NCBI RefSeq assembly: GCF_003031405.1
Contig: NZ_CP020469.1
Span: 4,712,001 to 4,776,000, forward strand
Source: Halomonas sp. 'Soap Lake #6'
GTDB lineage: Bacteria; Pseudomonadota; Gammaproteobacteria; Pseudomonadales; Halomonadaceae
Length of the DNA: 64,000 nt
Direction of reading: 5' to 3'
The notes under the pieces are model-generated. The model did no database searches. It was not told the origin of the DNA and saw only the letters and a list, made by a program, of their open reading frames with translations. Positions within the stretch are counted from its first letter, which is position 1, and each line of letters begins with the position of its first letter. Shown here in pieces: positions 27,100 to 35,347 of the stretch. The position numbers and the translations under genes were made by a program.

Positions 27100-27362
27100 G
27101 TCTTTCGAGCATGGTTTTTAGAATGTGGTTTTTGTAGATGTCTTTAAAGCACTGTTTTTAAAGCACTGTTTTTAAAACGGCGTCTGTAAAACACTGTCTT
27201 TAAAACATTGTCTTTAAAACATTGTCTTTAAAACATTGTCTTTAAAACATTGTCCTTAAAATGCTGTCTTTAAGACGTCGCCTTTAAAATATTGTCCCTA
27301 AGGCACAGCCTTTACAGCATGGTTTCTAAATATGGTCTTTGAAAAATGGCCTTTAAAACACT
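27100..27362. repeat. 14-bp tandem repeat array, about 19 units
   Basis: Units of 14 bp with consensus GTCTTTAAAACATT run continuously over 263 bp. Four central copies (27196-27251) are identical; copies become more degenerate towards both edges, and two units are shortened to 12 and 13 bp. Every unit keeps the TTTAAA-type core. No reading frame is maintained. It fills most of the 378-bp gap between glycerate kinase and the divergent lipoprotein gene. Confidence 0.9.
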
Positions 27363-27455
27363 TGCCTCAGTGTACGGCTATATATTCATCTCTGATGGCG
27401 AGCTTAGCGCGCTACCCAATGACACACCAGTCACGACAACGGTTAGAGGACTAAC

Positions 27456-28055
27456 ATGAAGACAATACCCCTTGGTATGAGTTGTCTGTTGCTCTTGGTG
27501 GGCTGCCAGACCATCCCCGACCGCTTACCTCAAGCAGAGCCGGCTCCGGCTGCTTCATGTTATTTTCCAGTGAACTCAGTAGCAACGCCACAGTCGAGTA
27601 GCGGTGGACACAGCCAAGCACAAACCCAAAAAGCACTGGACCAAAGTGTTGCTGTACTGGAAGAGTGGGGCTTTGAGCTTGTTTCGACGGATACCAGCCT
27701 GGGGCTTGTCAGCGCTAGCCGTCAGCGCGATCTGGTTGGCTACTATGACCCTTACGATAATGCCTACGGCTATGGACGTGGTATGCGGATGTTTGGGAGC
27801 GGCGGTCTGGGGCGCGGTGGGGCTAGCATTGGCTTAGGTGTTGGTGGAGGGTTCGGGGCAGGAATTGGCCAACGGCCAATCGAAGTTGAGCGTGTTTCGC
27901 TACTGGTCAACGACGGTTATGTGCGCATCTCACGGGATATTCGTCGCTTCGATCATCTGGGTGATCTACGTGAGTCTTACAGTGCCAGCAATGATGATTT
28001 TTGCCAGCGCTTCAAGGCAGCACTGCCGCAATCCACCACCGAGCGTGCGTTATGA
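27456..28055 (+). CDS. Uncharacterised lipoprotein with glycine-rich segment
   Basis: A 199-residue putative lipoprotein of no family I can name with confidence. The N-terminus MKTIPLGMSCLLLLVGC gives lipobox LLVGC. A short region (KALDQSVAVLEEWGFELVSTDTSLGLVSASRQ) resembles small domains that recur in bacterial lipoproteins. It is followed by a Tyr/Gly-rich stretch (YYDPYDNAYGYGRG, then GGASIGLGVGGGFGAGIG) that could be membrane-inserting or amyloid-like, then a beta-rich end (VERVSLLVNDGYVRISRDIRRFD). GAGG precedes the ATG. It overlaps the next lipoprotein gene (ATGA) and starts the cluster that ends with the NicO transporter. Confidence 0.75.
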   Translation: MKTIPLGMSCLLLLVGCQTIPDRLPQAEPAPAASCYFPVNSVATPQSSSGGHSQAQTQKALDQSVAVLEEWGFELVSTDTSLGLVSASRQRDLVGYYDPYDNAYGYGRGMRMFGSGGLGRGGASIGLGVGGGFGAGIGQRPIEVERVSLLVNDGYVRISRDIRRFDHLGDLRESYSASNDDFCQRFKAALPQSTTERAL

Positions 28056-28423
28056 CCATTCTTCGAGTTTTATGCAGAGCGGTATTGGTAAGCACTTTAG
28101 TCGTGCTAGCTGGCTGTGCTTCCCAGCAGTCACTTGAACCGCGCGAACTTCACTACTCCTCACCTACCGAACAAACGTTTCGTCAGGCTGTTGAACTGAT
28201 GATAGAGCAAGGGTATGTGGTGAGGCACGCTGATTTAGCCTTAGGGCGTGCAGATGCGGCGCTTGCCCGCTGGCCAGAATATCGTTTGCAACTCCAGGTC
28301 CATGAAGAGGGCACAGGCAGTCGGGTTCGGGTGTCAGCATCGCGGGGAAATCAGCCACTGCCCCCTTATTTATTAGACCCATGGTTAGTCAAGCTGCAGA
28401 GTAAGTTGGGAGAAGCTCCGTGA
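28052..28423 (+). CDS. Uncharacterised small lipoprotein
   Basis: A 123-residue putative lipoprotein starting at ATG 28052, which overlaps the previous stop (ATGA). The signal MTILRVLCRAVLVSTLVVLAGC has lipobox VLAGC. The mature part (FRQAVELMIEQGYVVRHADLALGRADAALARW, then YRLQLQVHEEGTGSRVRVSASRG) repeats the helix-plus-strand layout of the preceding protein's domain: both describe a residue run ending in GF/GY-V followed by a LGLV/LGRAD segment. The two may therefore be paralogous partners. Function unknown; the stop overlaps the DUF1007 start. Confidence 0.75.
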   Translation: MTILRVLCRAVLVSTLVVLAGCASQQSLEPRELHYSSPTEQTFRQAVELMIEQGYVVRHADLALGRADAALARWPEYRLQLQVHEEGTGSRVRVSASRGNQPLPPYLLDPWLVKLQSKLGEAP

Positions 28424-29115
28424 CAGTAGTAACACCTATGCTCAGCGTATTAGTAGGTAAGTCACGTTCCTATGGGGTGTCTTTAGTTGTTGGCATTGCT
28501 AGCCTACTCAGTAGCACTGTGGTGCTAGCTCATCCTCATGGCTGGATAGATCTTAGTGTGCGGGTGGTCACTGATGAGCAGGGTGAGGTTAGTGCTTTGC
28601 ATCAAACGTGGCGAATGGATCCATTTTATAGCTTGGTGGTATTTGAAGAACTTCAACAAGTACCAGACGCGAACTTGGAACAAGGGCTGGATCAGTTAGG
28701 CAGTGAAATCCGCGACAACCTGTCTCATCAGCACTACTTCACTGAGGTTCGCATTAATGGCAAGCGTCAGCCTCTAGGGGAAGTAACCGAGTATACGGCA
28801 CTAGAACGGGATGGCCGGCTAATCTTTATGTTCATTTTGCCGCTGTCTGCATCTCAAGCGCTAACTGGCCACACTCTGGAGTACCAAGTGTTTGATCCTA
28901 CCTACTACCTCGAAGTAGTTCATGAGGAGGAGGGCGGCAAGCCTGCTGCCGAAGCGCTCATTCTCAACGGAGAGCCAAGCTGCGAGCTAAGTATTGTGCC
29001 TGCGAACCCTGATCCTGAACTGGTCATGCAAGCTGCGCTGCTAGACGTTGATGAGCAGGCTGAGCCAGGGCTGGGCCGCCACTTTGCGGAAACAGGACGT
29101 GTAGCGTGCCACTAG
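28420..29115 (+). CDS. DUF1007 family exported protein
   Basis: A 231-residue exported protein, probably starting at GTG 28420, which overlaps the upstream stop (GTGA). The signal peptide ends near SSTVVLA and the mature protein begins HPHGWIDLSVRVVTDEQGEV, the hallmark of DUF1007 with its HPH metal-like motif. It contains HQTWRMDPFYSLVVFEEL and EYQVFDPTYYLEVVHEE. DUF1007 proteins are typically encoded beside NicO/RcnA-type transporters, as here, and are thought to be periplasmic partners in metal transport. That role is inferred from neighbourhood. Confidence 0.88.
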   Translation: MTVVTPMLSVLVGKSRSYGVSLVVGIASLLSSTVVLAHPHGWIDLSVRVVTDEQGEVSALHQTWRMDPFYSLVVFEELQQVPDANLEQGLDQLGSEIRDNLSHQHYFTEVRINGKRQPLGEVTEYTALERDGRLIFMFILPLSASQALTGHTLEYQVFDPTYYLEVVHEEEGGKPAAEALILNGEPSCELSIVPANPDPELVMQAALLDVDEQAEPGLGRHFAETGRVACH

Positions 29116-29136
29116 CAGTTGGTAGGGTGAGTCGTG

Positions 29137-29155
29137 TATAAAGTGTTACTTTATA
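29137..29155. promoter_or_regulatory. Perfect palindrome upstream of the NicO gene, candidate operator
   Basis: TATAAAGTGTTACTTTATA is a perfect inverted repeat with 8-base arms and a 3-base centre, located 20 bp before the NicO ATG and just ahead of its Shine-Dalgarno. It could bind a metal-responsive repressor. It is not a clear match to the Zur or Fur consensus. Confidence 0.45.
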
Positions 29156-29174
29156 ACTTTTTCTGGAGGGGGTA

Positions 29175-30236
<1,062 letters not shown>

Positions 30237-30297
30237 CCTATCCCGTGGCACCAATGCTCGCATGGTTTTACATAGTGTTGGCCCTCTCCTCCTGGAG

Positions 30298-30717
30298 CTA
30301 TAACGTTAACCTGTCAATTTGGGCAAGCAGCTGTTCACGTCGCTGCCCCTGTAGGGTTAATTCATAAGGCTCCGGAGTGCCATTACCCCATACTGGAGCG
30401 GGCCAGCTTGCATCATCCTGGTAACGTACTACCAAATGAATGTGCAGTTGGCTAACGACATTACCCAATGTGGCTATATTGAGCTTATCGCCGTGAAACG
30501 CTTCTTTCATCGCCTCTCCAAGCACTGTGGCTTCACGCCAAAGCTGGGCCTGTTCTTGAGTAGATAGTTCAAACACTTCGCTGACTGACGCAACTCTAGG
30601 CACCAGAACGACCCAGGGGTAGCGCGCATCGTTCATTAGCAGTGCGCGGCACAGGGGCAAGTCGGCGAGGGGGAAGGTGTCGGTAGCTAAGCGTGAATCG
30701 AGATCAAAGGTATCCAA
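30298..30717 (-). CDS. HIT-domain protein (histidine triad hydrolase)
   Basis: Small nucleotide hydrolase or transferase of the HIT superfamily. The triad QLHIHLVVR is intact near the C-terminus, with NDARYPWVVLVPR earlier. The open frame extends to a TTG at 30810, but the common start in this subgroup is just before FDLDSRLA. I therefore prefer the TTG at 30717, with GGAG about ten bases upstream; this gives 139 residues. The cellular substrate is unknown. It stands alone on the minus strand. Confidence 0.82.
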   Translation of the reverse strand: MDTFDLDSRLATDTFPLADLPLCRALLMNDARYPWVVLVPRVASVSEVFELSTQEQAQLWREATVLGEAMKEAFHGDKLNIATLGNVVSQLHIHLVVRYQDDASWPAPVWGNGTPEPYELTLQGQRREQLLAQIDRLTL

Positions 30718-30925
30718 ATCAATAGCGCTCCAGGTAGCCAGTGAATGATTAGCAGCATAGCCGTTGCTTGCGCAGCTGAGGTAAAGCTTGGCAGTGCAAA
30801 ATAGGCGCAATAGGCAAAACGCTGTTACGCTTAGAGTACTCCCAAGCGGTAACGCTGCCTATGGAGCTTCGCTATATTAACGGTATGTTGACGGTACCTC
30901 GACTGACTTGTTAAGGAGAACACAA

Positions 30926-31057
30926 ATGAAAAAACTACTCGCTACCAGCTTTATTCTGCTCATCGCCGCAGGTGCGTTGGCGGGCTGTAATACAGTGGCA
31001 GGCGCAGGACAGGATGTGCAGGAAGGCGGACGAGCCGTTCAGGATGCAGCGAGCTAA
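30926..31057 (+). CDS. Entericidin-like small lipoprotein (43 aa)
   Basis: A 43-residue lipoprotein with a strong Shine-Dalgarno (AAGGAG, nine bases upstream). MKKLLATSFILLIAAGALAGC gives lipobox ALAGC. The short mature part (CNTVAGAGQDVQEGG, then AVQDAAS) has the entericidin A/B signature NT-AG-G-D-Q-GG-A. Entericidins are bacteriolytic or stress-linked lipoproteins in enterics; in halomonads the role is unknown. The stop codon is inside a perfect 14-bp tandem duplication, and a terminator follows. Confidence 0.88.
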   Translation: MKKLLATSFILLIAAGALAGCNTVAGAGQDVQEGGRAVQDAAS

Positions 31058-31079
31058 TGCTATAAAGCTAATGCTATAA
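31052..31079. repeat. 14-bp perfect tandem duplication spanning the entericidin stop
   Basis: AGCTAATGCTATAA occurs twice in direct succession (31052-31065, 31066-31079). The first copy includes the TAA stop. Confidence 0.85.
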
Positions 31080-31105
31080 ATAGCACTATTAGTTAGGGTA
31101 GAAGA

Positions 31106-31135
31106 GCGGGCTGGGCATCACTGCCTAGCCCGTTT
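31106..31135 (+). terminator. Terminator after the entericidin-like gene
   Basis: The stem CGGGCT-GGCA/TGCC-AGCCCG has a single internal mismatch and a four-base loop, and is followed by TTTT. Confidence 0.75.
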
Positions 31136-31176
31136 TACATGTGGGACAACCACAGATTGAACAAGGAAGAAGATTA

Positions 31177-31545
31177 ATGGTTAACGTATCAAGCTTAAGC
31201 TACTCAATTAAAAAACAGTTGGGCAGCGGCTGCTTAGTGGTGCTGGCAGCCTCATTACTGACCGCATGTGCCAGTGCGACCGACCCTGTTAGCGCTCCCC
31301 CTCCACCCACCGCTGGTCAGGGTGAAACATCAACCGTAGGGGCTAGCTGCGATAGCGAGACTGTACAGTACGCAATCGGTGAGCTATTTGATGAGGCTAA
31401 TGTCCCACAGCTACAAAGCGAGAGTGGTGCTCGGCAGGTGCGAGTGCTGCGCCCCCACAGCGCTGCCACAATGGACTATCGGGAGGATCGTTTGAATATT
31501 CATTTAGAGAGCAACGATACCATCGAAGCCCTGCGTTGCGGTTAA
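31177..31545 (+). CDS. Lipoprotein with peptidase-inhibitor I78 domain
   Basis: A 122-residue lipoprotein. ATG 31177 is preferred because AAGGA lies about nine bases upstream; the frame runs back to 31141. The signal ends LLTACA (lipobox LTAC). The C-terminal half is an I78 inhibitor domain: CDSETVQYAIGELFDEANVPQLQ, ARQVRVLRPHSAATMDYREDRLNIHL and a final LRCG, with the two conserved cysteines. I78 proteins inhibit serine proteases; this one should sit at the outer membrane facing the periplasm. Its stop overlaps the convergent LysE gene by four bases. Confidence 0.85.
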   Translation: MVNVSSLSYSIKKQLGSGCLVVLAASLLTACASATDPVSAPPPPTAGQGETSTVGASCDSETVQYAIGELFDEANVPQLQSESGARQVRVLRPHSAATMDYREDRLNIHLESNDTIEALRCG

Positions 31546-32147
31546 CGCAGAATTAGCACGACACAAGCGGCGGTGAGTAACCCCATGGAGATATTAAAAG
31601 CTCGCCATGCACCGTCGCTTTTGATCCATTGCCCAATGGCTGTCCCGAAAGCTGCCCAGAGAGCAATACAAGGCAGAGCTACTATCTCTGCAAAACCTGC
31701 CAGCACTAAAGCATTAATAACCGGTTGGCCGCTTTCGGGCAAAAAACCTGCCATTAGTGCCAACCCCATTATCCATGCCTTGGGATTAGCAAATTGAAAC
31801 ATCGCAGCCTGCCAAAATGTTAGCGGAACACCCCGTTGATCGCCATCAAGGTTAGGTGGTGGCGCAGTCGCTATTTTCCAGGCGAGATAGAGTAAATAGG
31901 CGCTACCCACCCAGCGCAAAGTGATTTGTACCACCGGGAAACGCTCAAATAACACCCCAAGCCCCAGCGCAATGCTGGCAAATAGTAAAAAGCAGCCACC
32001 TAAAATGCCCCACATGTGTGGCATTGTGCGCCGAAAACCAAAGTTAGCCCCGGATGCTGTCAACATAATGTTATTAGGACCGGGGGTTAGGGTCATTGAC
32101 ATCATAAAGAGTGCAGCAGGGCCAAGGATTAGCCATTCACTGTTCAT
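31542..32147 (-). CDS. LysE/RhtB family amino-acid exporter
   Basis: Inner-membrane exporter of 201 residues from ATG 32147 (MNSEWLILGPAALF). The early MTLTPGPNNIMLTASGANFGFRRTMPHMWGI is the LysE-family signature, followed by six hydrophobic segments and FQFANPKAWIMGLALM. It probably exports an amino acid or similar metabolite. It is divergent from a MocR-type regulator across a 96-bp gap, an arrangement usually meaning that the regulator controls the exporter. Confidence 0.9.
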   Translation of the reverse strand: MNSEWLILGPAALFMMSMTLTPGPNNIMLTASGANFGFRRTMPHMWGILGGCFLLFASIALGLGVLFERFPVVQITLRWVGSAYLLYLAWKIATAPPPNLDGDQRGVPLTFWQAAMFQFANPKAWIMGLALMAGFLPESGQPVINALVLAGFAEIVALPCIALWAAFGTAIGQWIKSDGAWRAFNISMGLLTAACVVLILR

Positions 32148-32243
32148 TTTTTGTATCCATACAATTTTATGGTTTGTTTGTGATTTAGGTACTATTGTTA
32201 GCATAATGGTAGCTAAAATTACGTCAAAGGTTTTATTGTCACC

Positions 32244-33638
32244 ATGACAATTTGGATGCCTGAACTTGAATCAATACCGGGGCCGCGTTACCGGGCCATT
32301 GCCCATGCAATTGGAGAGGCAATTAGTACTGGCACGCTCGTACCGGGAGAGCGACTACCGCCCCAGCGGCGCTTAGCCGATGCACTGGGAGTAACCGTAG
32401 GGACGGTTACCCGCGGCTATGCGGAAGCTGAGCATAATGGTTGGGTTGTCGCGCGGGTGGGCAGCGGCACTTATGTCAAACAGCCCGTGTCGAGGGCCAC
32501 GTTTGATATGGCGTGGCTGCCGAGTGACGACAGTGAAGTCATCGATTTAAGCCTAAGCTTGCCACCGCCTCATCCGCTACGTCAGCAGGCATTCAGTCAC
32601 GCATTGAGCGCAGTAAGTGCGTCTCCCGCAGCATTAATGCGGGGCGTCTCCTATTTGGATGCCAGAGGCAGCGAGGGCCATCGTGACTTGCTAACAGAGT
32701 GGCTTGCAGAGCTAGGTATGCCGCTGGTCAGTGACGAGTTACTGATTACCCAGGGGGGGCAGCATGGTATTAGTTTGGTGTTAAATACACTGTTGCGCCC
32801 GGGTGAATTGATGGCGGCGGATGCATTAACTTACCCAGGGGCAATCAGCGCTGCTCAGCAAGCCCACCTCAAAATGGTGGGTATCACCTTCGATGAGGGG
32901 GGGATGAGTATGGATGCGCTGGAAGCACAGTGCGCCCGTCAGCCTCCTCGCTTAATCTATGTAACACCCGATCAGAACAATCCCACTGGTGTTTGTCTGA
33001 GTGAAGCGCGTCGCCACCAACTGGTGGCGCTTGCGAGGCGCTACGACATATGGCTATTGGAAGATGGTGTGCAGTATTTACCTGTTGAGCAACGCGGTAT
33101 ACCGCTTTACCAGCTAGCACCTGAGCGGACGCTATTTGTCTTTAGTACGGCGAAGGTATTGGCGGGCGGGCTGCGTATAGGCGTCCTGCGTGCGCCTAAT
33201 GTGCTACTAGAGCGCCTTGCGGCAGGACTAAGAGCGCAGAGCTGGATGGTGCCGCCACTGATGGTAGACGTTGCCTGCCACTGGGTCACCCAGCCTGCCG
33301 CCCGAACGTTACTGGAGTGGCAAACCAAGGAGTTAGCAGCACGGCAAACGTTGGCGGCCGACATTTTATCTGGCTATCGATTGAGTAACCGCTCCCATGG
33401 CAGCAATATCTGGCTAATGCTTCCCGATGGGTGTCGCGCCCTCGAGCTATGTGAACGCTTACTGCATAGTGGCGTTAAGGTTTCCAGCGCCGAACCCTTT
33501 TGTGTGGGTAGTACGCCGGCCCCTCAAGCAATCCGCATCTGTATTGGCGCCGCTAAAGATCAGCAGACGCTAAGCAGTGCATTGGCGACGATTAAGCAGT
33601 GTCTTGCTCAACCGCCTAATGCTCCGGTGACGGTATAG
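32244..33638 (+). CDS. MocR/PdxR-type regulator (GntR HTH fused to aminotransferase domain)
   Basis: A 464-residue transcription factor. The N-terminal winged helix (about 10-80) contains GTLVPGERLPPQRRLADALGVTVGTVTRGYAEAEHNGWV; the C-terminal fold-type I aminotransferase-like domain (about 100-450) contains TQGGQHGISLVLNTLLRPGE, VTPDQNNPTGVCLSEARR and the PLP-lysine segment FSTAKVLAGGLRIGVL. Family members sense PLP or PLP-amino acid adducts. The divergent LysE gene is the likely target. ATG follows a CACC, with no strong Shine-Dalgarno. Confidence 0.92.
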   Translation: MTIWMPELESIPGPRYRAIAHAIGEAISTGTLVPGERLPPQRRLADALGVTVGTVTRGYAEAEHNGWVVARVGSGTYVKQPVSRATFDMAWLPSDDSEVIDLSLSLPPPHPLRQQAFSHALSAVSASPAALMRGVSYLDARGSEGHRDLLTEWLAELGMPLVSDELLITQGGQHGISLVLNTLLRPGELMAADALTYPGAISAAQQAHLKMVGITFDEGGMSMDALEAQCARQPPRLIYVTPDQNNPTGVCLSEARRHQLVALARRYDIWLLEDGVQYLPVEQRGIPLYQLAPERTLFVFSTAKVLAGGLRIGVLRAPNVLLERLAAGLRAQSWMVPPLMVDVACHWVTQPAARTLLEWQTKELAARQTLAADILSGYRLSNRSHGSNIWLMLPDGCRALELCERLLHSGVKVSSAEPFCVGSTPAPQAIRICIGAAKDQQTLSSALATIKQCLAQPPNAPVTV

Positions 33639-34643
33639 TCACTCATAGCGATCTTTCCAGCGCTGACGGTGCACCTGCTCTTTGAGCATCTCCAGAATAT
33701 CGTAGAGGACCTTCTCAGTGACATGGGCACTGCCTTCATCGACGGTTAACCAGCTATCAAAGCCACTTTCAGCCGTTTGCTCAACCAATTGGCGGAATTC
33801 TTTAGAGTGAATACCCAGTGCCAGCTCATCAACTAACCGCTGGGCAACTCCGCTTAATGAGGCTTGCATGGCGCTGGAAGCAGTCTGACCCATAGGCAGG
33901 CGGCGTAACTTTTGGATTTCAGGGCTTTCTCGTAGTGTGCGGCTTACCAAGTCATCAATTGCTTGCATAATGGCAGTGCGGTTCTGTTGGTAAGCTTGCC
34001 CGACGGTAGCTTCTAACCGCTGGGCTATTTCGTGAATGAGTTGGTCTTTACGCGGCATGATGACCCGGTCGATAACACGCTCGGTAAGCGAGTCGCTGGC
34101 AACAATTTGCTGCTGCACATTGCCAAGCAGGCGTAGAGCAATACGGTCTGAGAGCTCTTCTAGCAGGATATCGTAGTATTTGGCGGCAAACTGATAGCTT
34201 GACCAGCGGGTGACGTTGATCAAACGCAACCGGTGCAATCTATTCAGTAGCGAGACTACGCGAAGTACGCGCAGCCAGCGGAACCCACTCAGCGGGATAC
34301 AGCCAAGCACGTCGTACCAGTGGACAAAAGGGTAAAAAAACCAGCGGTGATAGCGCCGTTCGACAATGGCAACGGCCCAGCCCAGCAGCACATCAGTAAT
34401 AAAGAAGGCGACAAAAAACAGGTCAATGGTAGTAAAGCGGCTATGTATGGTTGTGTCGTAAAAATCGTGGAAGCCTGGTGCGATGGAAGCGACTGCTTGA
34501 TTGAGCGGGCCAATCAGAAACAGTGAGTCAAACAGCAGTAGACTCAGATTGATGATCACCGCGGCGAGAACTAAAAAATCCCAGCCGATATGCGCATACT
34601 CAACGGTTTTAGGCAGGTGTGGGTAGCGCTCCCTGGCGGGCAT
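33639..34643 (-). CDS. Voltage-sensor-like membrane protein without visible pore (ion transporter family)
   Basis: A 334-residue protein. The first 150 residues hold four hydrophobic helices (IGWDFLVLAAVIINLSLLLFD, TIDLFFVAFFITDVLLGWAV, FYPFVHWYDVLGCIPL) and an S4-like basic helix RWLRVLRVVSLLNRLHRLRL with arginines every third residue, resembling a voltage-sensor domain. No S5-pore-S6 or selectivity filter follows. Instead there is a long soluble C-terminal part (about 170-334) rich in charged helices. In databases such proteins are usually labelled ion transporter; the role is unknown. It overlaps nothing and ends directly after the convergent MocR gene. Confidence 0.7.
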   Translation of the reverse strand: MPARERYPHLPKTVEYAHIGWDFLVLAAVIINLSLLLFDSLFLIGPLNQAVASIAPGFHDFYDTTIHSRFTTIDLFFVAFFITDVLLGWAVAIVERRYHRWFFYPFVHWYDVLGCIPLSGFRWLRVLRVVSLLNRLHRLRLINVTRWSSYQFAAKYYDILLEELSDRIALRLLGNVQQQIVASDSLTERVIDRVIMPRKDQLIHEIAQRLEATVGQAYQQNRTAIMQAIDDLVSRTLRESPEIQKLRRLPMGQTASSAMQASLSGVAQRLVDELALGIHSKEFRQLVEQTAESGFDSWLTVDEGSAHVTEKVLYDILEMLKEQVHRQRWKDRYE

Positions 34644-34681
34644 GAAGACTCCTTGTCAGTGGGTTAATGGGGCACCATGGG

Positions 34682-35206
34682 CTAGGAATTTAGCTGATGG
34701 TGCTGTTGGGTTAACAGCTCTTCCTGTTCCGCCTGCTTGCGCAGTTTTTTGCGCAGAGCAGCTTTGTCATAGCGTAATTTTTGTAGTGGAGTTTCCAGGG
34801 CTAAAGGCGGCACTCTAGCGGGTTTGCCATCGGCATTTACCGCTACCATAGTGAGGTAGCAGCTATTGGTGTGGCGAATCAGCTTTTGCCGGATATCCTC
34901 GGCCACTACTTTAATGCCAATTTCCATAGAGGAGCGCCCTACATGATTGACGCTGGCTAGGAATGTGACCAGTTCACCTACATGAATGGGCTGCTTAAAC
35001 AGTACCTGGTCCACTGAAAGCGTTACGACATAGTGCCCTGAATAGCGGCTAGCGCAGGCGTAGGCCACCTCATCAAGCTTTTTAAGAATAGCACCACCGT
35101 GCACTTTGCCACTGAAATTGGCCATGTCTGGTGTCATTAGTACGGTCATTGAAAGCTCATGCTGACCGGGCAAGGCGCTGTGTTCAAGGTTGGGTGTTTC
35201 AGGCAT
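34682..35206 (-). CDS. Acyl-CoA thioesterase (hotdog fold)
   Basis: Hydrolyses acyl-CoA to free acid and CoA. ATG 35206 (MPETPNLEHSALPG) is chosen for GGAAGG seven bases upstream; 174 residues. The hotdog core shows TPDMANFSGKVHGGAILKKLDEVAYACASRYSG (Asn/Asp active-site region), VDQVLFKQPIHVGELVTFLASVNHVGRSSMEIGI and TNSCYLTMVAVNADGKPARVPPL, as in YciA/BACH-type enzymes. A basic, helical C-terminal tail (about 140-174) follows. It is downstream of the AtoE gene on the same strand and could be co-transcribed with it. Confidence 0.9.
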   Translation of the reverse strand: MPETPNLEHSALPGQHELSMTVLMTPDMANFSGKVHGGAILKKLDEVAYACASRYSGHYVVTLSVDQVLFKQPIHVGELVTFLASVNHVGRSSMEIGIKVVAEDIRQKLIRHTNSCYLTMVAVNADGKPARVPPLALETPLQKLRYDKAALRKKLRKQAEQEELLTQQHHQLNS

Positions 35207-35281
35207 AGGGAAACCTTCCGGGCTGAAAATGCCCGCCCCGTGGGGCGGACGGTATGGTTTTGTGAGCTGATAGTGGCTCAA

Positions 35282-35347
35282 TGCTCAGGACTACACTGCT
35301 CAGAACCACGCTACTTATTAGAACCACACTATTTATTAGAACCACAC
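35282..35347. repeat. Tandem duplication of the atoE 3' end (units of 18, 18, 15, 15 bp)
   Basis: On the minus strand GTGTGGTTCTAATAAATA (encoding the last residues VWF plus stop of the AtoE gene) is followed by GTGTGGTTCTAATAAGTA, GCGTGGTTCTGAGCA and GTGTAGTCCTGAGCA. These are four diverging copies of the gene's end. Confidence 0.85.

Noticed and set aside
27100..27362. CRISPR-like look of the regular repeats
   Set aside because: Units are 14 bp in direct contact with no spacers and no cas genes nearby; it is a simple tandem array.
29137..29155. Zur or Fur box assignment for the palindrome before NicO
   Set aside because: The half sites do not match GTTATA-type Zur or GATAAT-type Fur consensus well enough; kept only as an unassigned dyad.
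30718..30810. N-terminal extension of the HIT protein to TTG 30810
   Set aside because: The extra 31 residues do not fit the family, and the upstream TTG has no Shine-Dalgarno.
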